A stretch of DNA of 40,841 nt, taken from Paenibacillus camerounensis (lineage in GTDB: Bacteria > Bacillota > Bacilli > Paenibacillales > Paenibacillaceae). The notes beneath the pieces are model-generated. The model was not told where the DNA came from, did not search any database, and saw only the letters and a list, made by a program, of their open reading frames with translations. The translations under genes were made by a program, and so were the position numbers. The stretch lies in contig NZ_CCDG010000034.1 in the NCBI RefSeq assembly GCF_000723885.1, forward strand, positions 1-40,841, given 5' to 3'. Below, piece after piece: positions 17,241-24,712 of this stretch (position 1 is its first letter; each line of letters begins with the position of its first letter).

Positions 17241-18298
17241 TAACAGTGATGAACCAGCGCTTCACTGAAAAGCATCAGCGCAATTCCGGTATTGTACGGT
17301 CTGGGCGCGTAAGGCACCCGCAGATAGCCCGCCTTATCCTGACAGTCTGTACCGCCGGATGCATGCAGCACTGTTCCATCCTCCGCCAGATGGTCAGCCA
17401 GTATATTCTGCGTAATCTGCCGGCCCCAGTCCCTGAACCGCCCGTCCAGCAGGCCGAGCCTGAAGCCTTTGAGTGCAGCATAGGCGAACAATGCGGAGGC
17501 ACTGACCTCCATATAGGCTTCGGTCTCATCCAGCAGTGTCCGCAGCATCCCATCCTCCATACGGAGCTCATACGCTTGTTCCATATGCCGCTTGAACAGC
17601 TCCCCGAACCGTGTGGTATCATACGGCTGCCCCTGCAGCAGCTCCAGCAGCTCCACTACACTTACTGCAGCCCAGCCGTTGCCGCGGCCCCAATGCTCTC
17701 CAAGCCGGACGTTCTGCAGGCAGTGATAGCCGTGGGCAAAGAGCCCGCTCTCCGGGTTGAACTGGCAGCGGATATGAATATCGAATTGCTCCAGCGCTCC
17801 GCGAATACTGGCATCGTTCCGCTCCGCGGCGCCAAACCGCAGCATGAACAGCCCCGCCATAAACAGCGTGTCGATCCACAGCTGGTTCTTGTAATCCTCC
17901 AGACCGCCTGCCCCCGGGCCCCATACATGGGCAAAGCCGCCGTTCGGCGTCCGCAGCGCCCTCTCCATACACCAGTCTGCTACCTCCCGGCAGCTCTCCA
18001 GATACCGCGCATTTCCCGTCTCCCTGTATACGCTAAGCAGCGCATTGGCAGGGGCAACCCAGTTCACCGAGCCGTGCCGCAGCTTCTCACCGTTGTCCTC
18101 ACACCACTTTTGCAAAAACCCGAAATAGCGCTCCTGCCCGGTCTCCTCATAAGCCTTGATGACCCCGTACAGCGCTACCCCCTGCACCCATTCCCACACA
18201 TTCAGATCATCCTGCGCCTCCCGGCCGTGCAGCTTGTTCCAGAGCTTATCCAGTCCGGCTAGCAGCTCTTCCTTCCTCATAATTCCATCAGTCCCCAT
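17240..18298 (-). CDS. GH105 unsaturated rhamnogalacturonyl hydrolase (YteR/YesR-like)
   Basis: Cytoplasmic enzyme of 352 residues, normal for YteR/YesR. The family fold is an alpha/alpha six-barrel. LWIDTLFMAG contains Asp143, which aligns with the catalytic Asp of YteR, and HWGRGNGW (about 202-209) is the substrate-site motif. GH105 enzymes hydrate and cleave the unsaturated galacturonyl end that lyases leave on rhamnogalacturonan oligosaccharides, giving rhamnose and a keto-uronate. The ATG at 18298 has GGGAGG five bases upstream. It is the first gene of a three-gene operon and is divergent from an AraC regulator. No signal peptide, so it acts on imported di- and oligosaccharides. Confidence 0.93.
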   Translation of the reverse strand: MGTDGIMRKEELLAGLDKLWNKLHGREAQDDLNVWEWVQGVALYGVIKAYEETGQERYFGFLQKWCEDNGEKLRHGSVNWVAPANALLSVYRETGNARYLESCREVADWCMERALRTPNGGFAHVWGPGAGGLEDYKNQLWIDTLFMAGLFMLRFGAAERNDASIRGALEQFDIHIRCQFNPESGLFAHGYHCLQNVRLGEHWGRGNGWAAVSVVELLELLQGQPYDTTRFGELFKRHMEQAYELRMEDGMLRTLLDETEAYMEVSASALFAYAALKGFRLGLLDGRFRDWGRQITQNILADHLAEDGTVLHASGGTDCQDKAGYLRVPYAPRPYNTGIALMLFSEALVHHC

Positions 18299-18344
18299 AT
18301 CGTCCTCCCGTATAGGCTTCTTGCGAGTCGTAACCAGACTAACA

Positions 18345-18374
18345 CAATAAAAGTGGGATTACTCCGCAATAAAA
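18345..18374. promoter_or_regulatory. 22-bp-spaced direct repeat between GH105 operon and AraC gene
   Basis: CAATAAAA occurs at 18345-18352 and 18367-18374, the same orientation and exactly 22 bases (two helical turns) apart. This is the geometry of AraC-family half-sites, and it lies about 47 bases upstream of the GH105 start. The divergent AraC protein is the likely binder. Confidence 0.45.
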
Positions 18375-18403
18375 AGCAAAATGCAGCTTTATTCCATTTA
18401 TTT

Positions 18404-18412
18404 TGCTATAAT
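18404..18412 (+). promoter_or_regulatory. Extended -10 promoter of AraC regulator
   Basis: TGCTATAAT: a perfect TATAAT (18407-18412) with an extended TGn motif. No good -35 is present. Transcription would start about 30 bases before the ATG at 18447. Confidence 0.6.
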
Positions 18413-18446
18413 AGATCATTATCCTTTAGTACGAAAGGAGTTCCTC

Positions 18447-19310
18447 ATGACTGCCCCGCTCTATCCTGATATCCTGCGCTTCGGTACCGATCTGGACCCC
18501 TTCAAGCTTGAATTCGACCGGCGCACCGGCCCTTATTCAATGAACAGCAACCATTACCATTTCCAGCATGAGATTTTCTATCTGTTCCAGGGTGAACGGA
18601 ATTATTTCGTCAAAGACACCGCCTACCATATCCGGCCCGGGGACCTCGTATTGGTCGAATCCAATGCCCTGCACAAAACCTCCGAGTCCGGCAGGCCGAA
18701 CCATGAACGGATTGTAGTGTATTATTCACCCGGCTTTTTTGCTGCGCTGCGGCCAGAAGAGAAGGAGCTGCTGCTCGCCCCTTTTATCCGGCACACTCCG
18801 GTAATCCGGCTGAATCTTCAGGAGCAGATGCAGGTGGAGCAGCTGCTGTATTCCATGCTGGACGAGATGAACGGGCAGACACCGGGCTATACGCTCAAGC
18901 TGCAGAATGTGACGGCCGAGCTGCTGCTCTTTATTGCCAGGACCGTCCGGAAGCACGGCGCCCAGCCGGAGAATCTGACTTCACCCGCACAGCGCAAGGT
19001 GACAGAAATTGTCCGCCACATCAACCAGCATTACGGGGAAGCCCTGCAGCTCGACGATATCGCAGAAGCCTTTTATATCAGCAAAAGCCATCTGAGCCGC
19101 AGCTTCAAAAAAATCACCGGCTTCGGCTATACGGAATACGTGAATCTCATCCGGGTAAGGGAGTCGGAGCGGCTGCTAAGGGAAACGGGCTGGAGTGTGA
19201 CACGCATATCGGAGCATTGCGGCTTCGACAGCCTCACACATTTCGGCAAGGTATTCAAGCATATTGCCGGCGTGCCGCCCCGTGAATACCGGAAGCTGCA
19301 CCGTATCTGA
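18447..19310 (+). CDS. AraC-family transcriptional regulator (cupin sensor) of the GH105/PL26/GH28 operon
   Basis: Soluble regulator of 287 residues from ATG 18447, which has AAAGGAG six bases upstream; the frame opens earlier at 18381 without a site and would cross the promoter. The N-terminal half is an AraC-type cupin (NHYHFQHEIFYLFQGERNY, then YHIRPGDLVLVESNALH). The C-terminal 100 residues hold two helix-turn-helix motifs (LDDIAEAFYISKSHLSRSFK; SVTRISEHCGFDSLTHFGKVF) ending in the family signature AGVPPREYRKL. It is divergent from the GH105-PL26-GH28 operon and probably activates it on binding a rhamnogalacturonan-derived sugar; the ligand is inferred only. Confidence 0.93.
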   Translation: MTAPLYPDILRFGTDLDPFKLEFDRRTGPYSMNSNHYHFQHEIFYLFQGERNYFVKDTAYHIRPGDLVLVESNALHKTSESGRPNHERIVVYYSPGFFAALRPEEKELLLAPFIRHTPVIRLNLQEQMQVEQLLYSMLDEMNGQTPGYTLKLQNVTAELLLFIARTVRKHGAQPENLTSPAQRKVTEIVRHINQHYGEALQLDDIAEAFYISKSHLSRSFKKITGFGYTEYVNLIRVRESERLLRETGWSVTRISEHCGFDSLTHFGKVFKHIAGVPPREYRKLHRI

Positions 19311-19347
19311 TAAGCGTGCTTATCTGCCGGAGCAGAATTCAGCACAA

Positions 19348-19383
19348 AAAGAGCAGCTTCTCCTGAGAAAAGCTGCTCTCTTT
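19348..19383. terminator. Terminator between AraC and HD-GYP genes
   Basis: GAGCAGCTT (19351-19359) pairs with AAGCTGCTC (19370-19378), extended by AAA/TTT at the foot. On the minus strand the stem is followed by TTTTTGTG, a good terminator for the HD-GYP gene; on the plus strand the T-run is weak. Confidence 0.75.
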
Positions 19384-19400
19384 GGCATAGCATGTTCCCG

Positions 19401-20486
19401 TCAGCCGATAACATCCCTGATGTGTACGTGGCTGGTTTTGCTTAAATCAATGAACTCATTCTGCGTTAACGCAATGAGCGGTCTTGTCGGGTAATTCGCA
19501 TTAGTCAGCACAATCCGGCCCATTCTCCCGTCTGACAATGAGACTTCGCAGCCGACCTGGCTGGCGAGCAGCGAATCCAGAAACGTCATCCCTATAATAG
19601 AATCAAAACGCTTATGTATAATACCTTCATGAATACTGCTGATAACCTCAAAAAAAGAAACCGCAGGCCTGTGCGGCCTGTCCGAAATCATCGCCATGTA
19701 GATGTCTGCCAGAGTGACGATTTTGCTCAGCCGGTCAATCTGCTCCCCTTTGATCCCGTGAGGATACCCGCTGCCGTCCTCGCGTTCATGATGCTGAAGG
19801 GCGACCAGCGCAATCCGGGGATCAACATCGGAATTCGCCAGCAGCTCATACCCGAGTACGGTATGCTGCTTCATAATTTCGAACTCATGCTTGTCCAGCC
19901 TGCCCGGCTTCGTGATTAGAGAGGATGGCAGCCGGACTATGCCGATATCATAGACACAGGCGGCAATCGCCAGCAGCTCCATTTCCTCATCGTCCAGGCC
20001 CAGCCGCTTGCCTAACGAGGTGGCAATGACCGCAACGCCTATGCTTTGCTTGTAACGGTAATCCTCCTGCTCCTTAAGCTCCGAGAAAACCTGAAACAGA
20101 TTAAACCGCTTAGCAGTGTCTTTAATGAAAGGCAGAATTTTTTCCTCTACATCGTCAATGGGAACAATGCCGTTAGCCCGTACCAGCCTGTCAATCTCCT
20201 CCAGATGCTTTTCGGTCACTTTGGCCTTCTGCCGTGATTCAATGCTGGAGGGGCGGAGTCCGGTTTGTCCTTGCGCGGCTTGTCCTTGTGCAGCTTTTTC
20301 CTCTTCCTCTACTGCATCTTCCACAGCCTCCTCCACAACTCTAAGCTTGATCCGGAAATTCGCCAGCTTGTCGATGTGGTTCTGCAGCAGTACCGTGTCC
20401 TTCGCGATTAATAAGATTCCGTCCATGCTGTAAATATTGCTGCTCAGCTTTTTTCCTATAAAAATATCATATGCCTCTAATGACAT
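19401..20486 (-). CDS. HD-GYP-like protein with degenerate metal site
   Basis: Soluble protein of 361 residues. Residues 1-50 form an N-terminal region seen in Firmicute HD-GYP proteins; 51-90 is an acidic then AAQGQ-repeat linker; the HD-GYP-like domain spans about 140-300; a C-terminal tail of about 60 residues contains MGRIVLTN. HD-GYP proteins hydrolyse cyclic di-GMP. Here the first ligand His is Gln147 (YKQSIGVA) and the HD pair is Tyr179-Asp180 (VYDIGIVRLP), while His208, HHE (232-234), DGSGYP (237-242) and Asp261 remain. Loss of two metal ligands suggests altered or absent phosphodiesterase activity, perhaps leaving a nucleotide-binding or protein-interaction role. The ATG follows GGGGTGAT. 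It is transcribed alone. Confidence 0.88.
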   Translation of the reverse strand: MSLEAYDIFIGKKLSSNIYSMDGILLIAKDTVLLQNHIDKLANFRIKLRVVEEAVEDAVEEEEKAAQGQAAQGQTGLRPSSIESRQKAKVTEKHLEEIDRLVRANGIVPIDDVEEKILPFIKDTAKRFNLFQVFSELKEQEDYRYKQSIGVAVIATSLGKRLGLDDEEMELLAIAACVYDIGIVRLPSSLITKPGRLDKHEFEIMKQHTVLGYELLANSDVDPRIALVALQHHEREDGSGYPHGIKGEQIDRLSKIVTLADIYMAMISDRPHRPAVSFFEVISSIHEGIIHKRFDSIIGMTFLDSLLASQVGCEVSLSDGRMGRIVLTNANYPTRPLIALTQNEFIDLSKTSHVHIRDVIG

Positions 20487-20823
20487 CTACGGGATCACCC
20501 CGCCTTCCTTCACTTGATTGCGCAGTCCTGCCGGATTAAGCGGATCCTACATCCGATAGATAGTATTCTAAGGCTTGTCAGAGAAGGTTCATAGCCTAAA
20601 ATGGCGTTATTTCCAGAAAATGAATCCTTAGTAATGAGCTGACGCAACCGGAGTTTGCGGGATAAGCGTTAAGGACTATGTCAGCGATCCATTTCCTGGG
20701 ACATTCGGCGGATTGCTTCAAGAGGAACGAATAGACTGCACACAATATAATTTTTAAGCGTTATCATTTATAGAATATAATTTTTTGGCTTAAATCTATT
20801 AAAAAGCTTCCGATTTTAATTAA

Positions 20824-20842
20824 AATACTATATTATAGTATT
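20824..20842. promoter_or_regulatory. 19-bp perfect palindrome, candidate operator
   Basis: AATACTATATTATAGTATT: 9-base arms around one central base. It lies 7 bases upstream of a TATAAT (20850-20855), so it would cover the -35 region of the SLH-peptidase promoter. It may be a repressor operator, or part of an AT-rich UP-like region. Confidence 0.45.
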
Positions 20843-20893
20843 CCATATGTATAATAAATATTTTTCATGTATATTAATTCGTTACACGCAATG

Positions 20894-20986
20894 TGAATAT
20901 TACATATTCATGGGAGATTTGCCGTACGAAACAACAGGAGGGATGCATAAATCTGCAAAGGCAGAAGCCATCTGCCATTCCGGCAG
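20894..20986 (+). ncRNA. Structured 5' leader with competing hairpins (class unknown)
   Basis: Stem 1 is TGAATAT/ATATTCA (20894-20910). Stem 2 pairs AGATTT (20915-20920) with AAATCT (20949-20954). CTGCC at 20972-20976 can pair either with GGCAG at 20960-20964 or with GGCAG at 20982-20986, so two hairpins exclude each other. The leader ends about 35 bases before the GGGAGG site of the SLH-peptidase gene. I cannot assign it to a named riboswitch class. Confidence 0.35.
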
Positions 20987-21031
20987 CAATCTATCAGCTA
21001 AGCTATCATATAAGACACTGGGAGGTACATG

Positions 21032-24000
21032 ATGACTAAGAAATTCTTATCCTTATTAATCGCTTTAACCCTTACATTATCCGGAATCATTCCGTCAGCC
21101 TATGCCGGAGCTGTTGTCACTGAGGTACAGCCTCAGGTTCAGTCCGCAACGGTATCTGAGGAAGTCTATCAGACAGCCCAGGCTGCTGCACAAGCCACCG
21201 TATCGGAAGAAGTCTATCAGGCTTCGATGACCGATGCCAGAACTATGCCTATTACACTTACCCTTCCTGAGGGAGTAACAGCAGAACAGCTTACCTGGAC
21301 ATTCGGCAGAACTGCGGAAGAAACGAAGCCGCTGGCTGAATGGAAGAAATGGAACAACGCTTCGAACGTTAGAGCTTATACGGGAGATCCTTTTGTCAAA
21401 GTATCCTATGAGCCTGCTGCAGCTTCTACGGTAACCGCTCTGGTGTACTTCGATATGCCTTTCGGCGTCAACCTGGCTACCAGCGGTATCCGGGCTGAAT
21501 ATGTGAAGCTTGCAGGGGTATACAACCTGACTGCAAAGACACCTGCCGGTGATGTACTGGCAGAGCAGAAAGTAGATTTGAACCCGTATGATACCTATCA
21601 TACATATGATGAAATCAAGCCGGCGATTGATAAAATTACCGCTGACAGCAATAATAAATACGGCCGTTATGTGGAGTACCAGCAGATCGGAACGTCCACA
21701 CAGGGACGGGCCATCCACTTCTCCATCATTGCCAAGGACAAAGCGTCCGTAGACCAATATCTGAACGAAACGCTGCCGCTCATGAACAACGATCCTGCCC
21801 AGCTGCAGGAGATGATTAAGAACGGCCAGCTTCAGGATTATAAAGTGCCGATCTGGCTGAACAACATCCATGCGGATGAGGCCAACGGTGTAGACGTTAT
21901 TATCAAGTTCCTGGAAACTCTGATGACAGAGAAGATCGTTAACTATGATACAACGGATGAAGGCGGCAACGTTGTTCCAGTGACACTGGATATCGATAAA
22001 GCGCTGGACAATGTAATTTTCCTGCTGGATTATGTAGAGAATCCGGATGGCCGTGCGCTGAACACACGTGCGACTTCGACTCTGCTTGACCCTAACCGCG
22101 ACAACTCTTACCAGACACAACCTGAGACTCAGGCTGTTACAGCACAGATCGCCAAATGGACACCGCTGAGCTTCCTGGATATGCACGGCTTCGTGAGCGG
22201 CTTCCTGATTGAGCCTTGTACGCCTCCGCATGACCCGAATATCGAATACGATCTGGTCATGGACAGCATGCTTGAACAGGCGAACGCCATGGGTAATGCC
22301 GGAGTTGCCAACACGAAATATGATGCCTACCACATTCCTTATCTGGAAGCTGAGAAACTGAAAAATGATCCAAACTATGCCGATCCTTACGGCAATGCTA
22401 CCGGCTGGGATGATGCATCCCCGGCTTACACCGCTGTCTATGCAATGCACCAGGGTGCACTCGGCCATACCATCGAAGTGCCTGAGCTGAATGAAGATTC
22501 CCTGGATGCCTTCTATTATGCAACACTGGCAGCTACCAATTATGTGCAGGACAACAAAGAAGAACTGTTCCTGAACCAGCTTGAAATCTTCAAACGCGGC
22601 ATCAACAATGAAGACCACAAAGAGGTTGACCCCTATCTGGTAAATGCCGACTATGAGTCCATTGGCCGTGAGCGTGCTACGGAAGATTCTAACTTCTTCC
22701 CTGAATACTACGTGCTTCCAATTGCAAAAAGTCTGCAGAAAAATGCTCTGGAAACCTACAAAATGGTGCAGTATCTGCTCCGCAACGGCGTGAAGGTTGA
22801 GCAGACTGCTGAACAGGTCACTGTGGACGGGGTAACTTACCCTGCCGGAACCTATGTAGTCAATATGCATCAGGCCAAACGCGGCTATGCCAACCTGGTA
22901 TTGTACGACGGACTGGATGTATCCGACTTCGATGCGATGTATTCCGATACAGTACAGAACTTTGCGGACATGCGCGGATTTGACCGTTACATCAGCCGCA
23001 GTGCCGGTGCTTTTACCGGTAAAACAACGCAAGTAAGCAGCATCATTGTTCCAACAACCGACCTGAGCCAATATGCGTTCTCGCAAAATTATGTTATCCG
23101 CAACAGCAACAACGATGCGGTCAAGGCCGTCAACGAACTGCTTGCCAATAAAAAAGCCGTAACCCTGCTTGATAACGGCGGAACAGGCTATGAAAAAGGC
23201 AGCTTCCTGGTCTCCAGATCCAATCTGAGAACTGTAGCCTCGAAATACCTGCTGGACGTTGTTCCGTTCTACGAAACTGGCGATAAGGCAGGCAAGCTGC
23301 TTAAGCCGGCGAATGTAGCAATTGCCGGAGCACCTTCATTCATCCTGGCTGATCTTGGATTCAAGGTAACTACCGACACTGTTGCTGCAGACGTGCTGGT
23401 TAACTCCGGTACTAACCTGATTGCCAGCGGTAAGCCGTTTATCGGCTACGGCCGTACGATCCTTAGCAGCATTAAATCCCTGAACGTTCTGCCGGGCCTG
23501 AATTATTCCAATCCGGTGAACCAGTCGAACAGAACCGCTGCCCATGAAGGCCTGTTCAAAGCAACAATCTCGCAGGACAGCCTGATTACTGCTCCTTATG
23601 AAGAAAGTGAATACCTGTACACAGTGTCTGCTGCCTATATCACTTCCGTTCCGGAAGGCGCTGAAATCCTGGCGAAATACGGAACCGGGGATGACTTCTT
23701 CAAAGCCGGCTGGTGGCCGAACAGCGATGCTGCCAAAGATCAGGTACTGGCTCTCGATTACCAGACGGACAGTATTCATGTAACTCTGTTCGCTAACGAT
23801 CTGCTTAACAAGTATCACCCGCAGAACCAGTTCAGATTACTGGCTAATGCAATCTACGCTTCATCTCCGGCGGCTACCGAAGCTGACGGCATGGACCCTG
23901 GCGTACTGGAATCTGAGCCGGTTAATCCGGGTACAGGTGCACCAATCGCAACTGCAACTCCGGCACCGACTGCAACTCCGGCACCATCAGCAACACCGCA

Positions 24001-24577
24001 GCCGACAGCTACACCAGCTCCGGCCGGCAGCTTCACAGATCTGGGTAAAGTTACCTGGGCAGCCTCTGCTATCGAAGAGCTAAGCGCTAAAGGCATCATC
24101 AACGGCGTAGGCAACGGCAGCTTCGCACCGCTCAAGGAAGTTACCCGTGCCGAATTCATCGCCATGATCGTACGTGCGTTTGCTCTTCCGGTGGAGAATG
24201 CTTCCGCAGACTTCAGTGATGTAGCAGCTTCCAACTGGGCTTACAGCTATGTTGCTGCCGGTGTCAGCAATGGCCTGGTGAATGGTGTAGGCAACGGCAA
24301 GTTCGAGCCTAACCGCTCCATCACCCGCGAAGAAATGGCGATTATCGCCGCTAACGCTCTGACGAAGTTCAAAGGTAAATCGGTTGCCAATGCCGATACT
24401 GCCCTTGCAGGCTTCAAGGACAAAGCAAGCATTGCTTCCTATGGTAAAGACGCTGTGGCTCTGCTTACCCAGGAAGGTATCGTTCAAGGCATGACCGCCG
24501 ACACCTTTGCGCCAAAAGGCATTGCTAACCGTGCTCAGGCTGCCGTCATCATCAGCAACATCATCAATCTGCAATAA
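21032..24577 (+). CDS. Secreted SLH-anchored M14-family zinc carboxypeptidase
   Basis: Protein of 1181 residues from the second of two adjacent ATGs, which has the better spacing (6) from GGGAGG. A signal peptide is clear (about 1-26, cleaving near SAYA-GA). A short repeat follows: ATVSEEVYQ twice, 16 residues apart. The M14 catalytic domain (about 185-510) has the zinc motif HADE (His280, Glu283), the substrate-site DPNRDN, the third zinc ligand in DMHG (His385) and the catalytic Glu in HTIEVPE (Glu482). A large region of unknown function (about 520-970) leads to a Pro/Thr/Ala linker (ATPAPTATPAP type) and three SLH repeats: NGVGNGSFAPLKEVTRAEF, NGVGNGKFEPNRSITREEM and a weaker QGMTADTFAPKGIANRAQA. 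SLH domains bind pyruvylated cell-wall polymer, so the peptidase is displayed on the surface. It is monocistronic. Confidence 0.94.
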   Translation: MTKKFLSLLIALTLTLSGIIPSAYAGAVVTEVQPQVQSATVSEEVYQTAQAAAQATVSEEVYQASMTDARTMPITLTLPEGVTAEQLTWTFGRTAEETKPLAEWKKWNNASNVRAYTGDPFVKVSYEPAAASTVTALVYFDMPFGVNLATSGIRAEYVKLAGVYNLTAKTPAGDVLAEQKVDLNPYDTYHTYDEIKPAIDKITADSNNKYGRYVEYQQIGTSTQGRAIHFSIIAKDKASVDQYLNETLPLMNNDPAQLQEMIKNGQLQDYKVPIWLNNIHADEANGVDVIIKFLETLMTEKIVNYDTTDEGGNVVPVTLDIDKALDNVIFLLDYVENPDGRALNTRATSTLLDPNRDNSYQTQPETQAVTAQIAKWTPLSFLDMHGFVSGFLIEPCTPPHDPNIEYDLVMDSMLEQANAMGNAGVANTKYDAYHIPYLEAEKLKNDPNYADPYGNATGWDDASPAYTAVYAMHQGALGHTIEVPELNEDSLDAFYYATLAATNYVQDNKEELFLNQLEIFKRGINNEDHKEVDPYLVNADYESIGRERATEDSNFFPEYYVLPIAKSLQKNALETYKMVQYLLRNGVKVEQTAEQVTVDGVTYPAGTYVVNMHQAKRGYANLVLYDGLDVSDFDAMYSDTVQNFADMRGFDRYISRSAGAFTGKTTQVSSIIVPTTDLSQYAFSQNYVIRNSNNDAVKAVNELLANKKAVTLLDNGGTGYEKGSFLVSRSNLRTVASKYLLDVVPFYETGDKAGKLLKPANVAIAGAPSFILADLGFKVTTDTVAADVLVNSGTNLIASGKPFIGYGRTILSSIKSLNVLPGLNYSNPVNQSNRTAAHEGLFKATISQDSLITAPYEESEYLYTVSAAYITSVPEGAEILAKYGTGDDFFKAGWWPNSDAAKDQVLALDYQTDSIHVTLFANDLLNKYHPQNQFRLLANAIYASSPAATEADGMDPGVLESEPVNPGTGAPIATATPAPTATPAPSATPQPTATPAPAGSFTDLGKVTWAASAIEELSAKGIINGVGNGSFAPLKEVTRAEFIAMIVRAFALPVENASADFSDVAASNWAYSYVAAGVSNGLVNGVGNGKFEPNRSITREEMAIIAANALTKFKGKSVANADTALAGFKDKASIASYGKDAVALLTQEGIVQGMTADTFAPKGIANRAQAAVIISNIINLQ

Positions 24578-24588
24578 TCTCTTACTAT

Positions 24589-24636
24589 AAAACAGGGATG
24601 CCCCCGGCCGTAACGGCTGAGGGGCATCCCTGTTTT
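24589..24636. terminator. Bidirectional terminator
   Basis: AAAACAGGGATGCCCC (24589-24604) pairs perfectly with GGGGCATCCCTGTTTT (24621-24636); an inner GCCG/CGGC pairing closes the loop. It lies between the SLH peptidase and the convergent arabinan operon and works on both strands, since each has a terminal T-run. Confidence 0.9.
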
Positions 24637-24712
24637 GATTATAGATTTTGCTTAGTGCATCCTGTTTAGTTTGATTTTCACCATCTTATTCAATCTGCTA
24701 TCCGGCCGTTTA

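Larger units (their letters stand above)
20487..21031. other. 545-bp intergenic region between divergent HD-GYP and SLH-peptidase genes
   Basis: No convincing gene. The left half (20560-20700) contains crossed inverted repeats. The middle (20740-20880) is very AT-rich, with TATAAT boxes at 20746, 20776 and 20850 and a 19-bp palindrome. The right 150 bases form a likely structured leader for the plus-strand gene. A 61-codon frame (20847-21032) crosses all of this but lacks a ribosome site. Confidence 0.7.

Noticed and set aside
20880..21010. c-di-AMP (ydaO-type) riboswitch
   Set aside because: Only a short ATCAGCTAA-like string resembles the family; the GGGGACCC and GGGGTGAATCC core elements are missing.
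20847..21032. 61-codon frame in the leader of the SLH peptidase
   Set aside because: It has no ribosome site, overlaps the promoter -10 and all leader hairpins, and its product looks random. It is more likely non-coding leader.
21095..23086. 663-codon open frame on the minus strand
   Set aside because: It lies wholly antisense to the M14-SLH gene, whose protein has clear family motifs. The antisense product is a Cys/His/Ile-rich shadow with no domain and no ribosome site.
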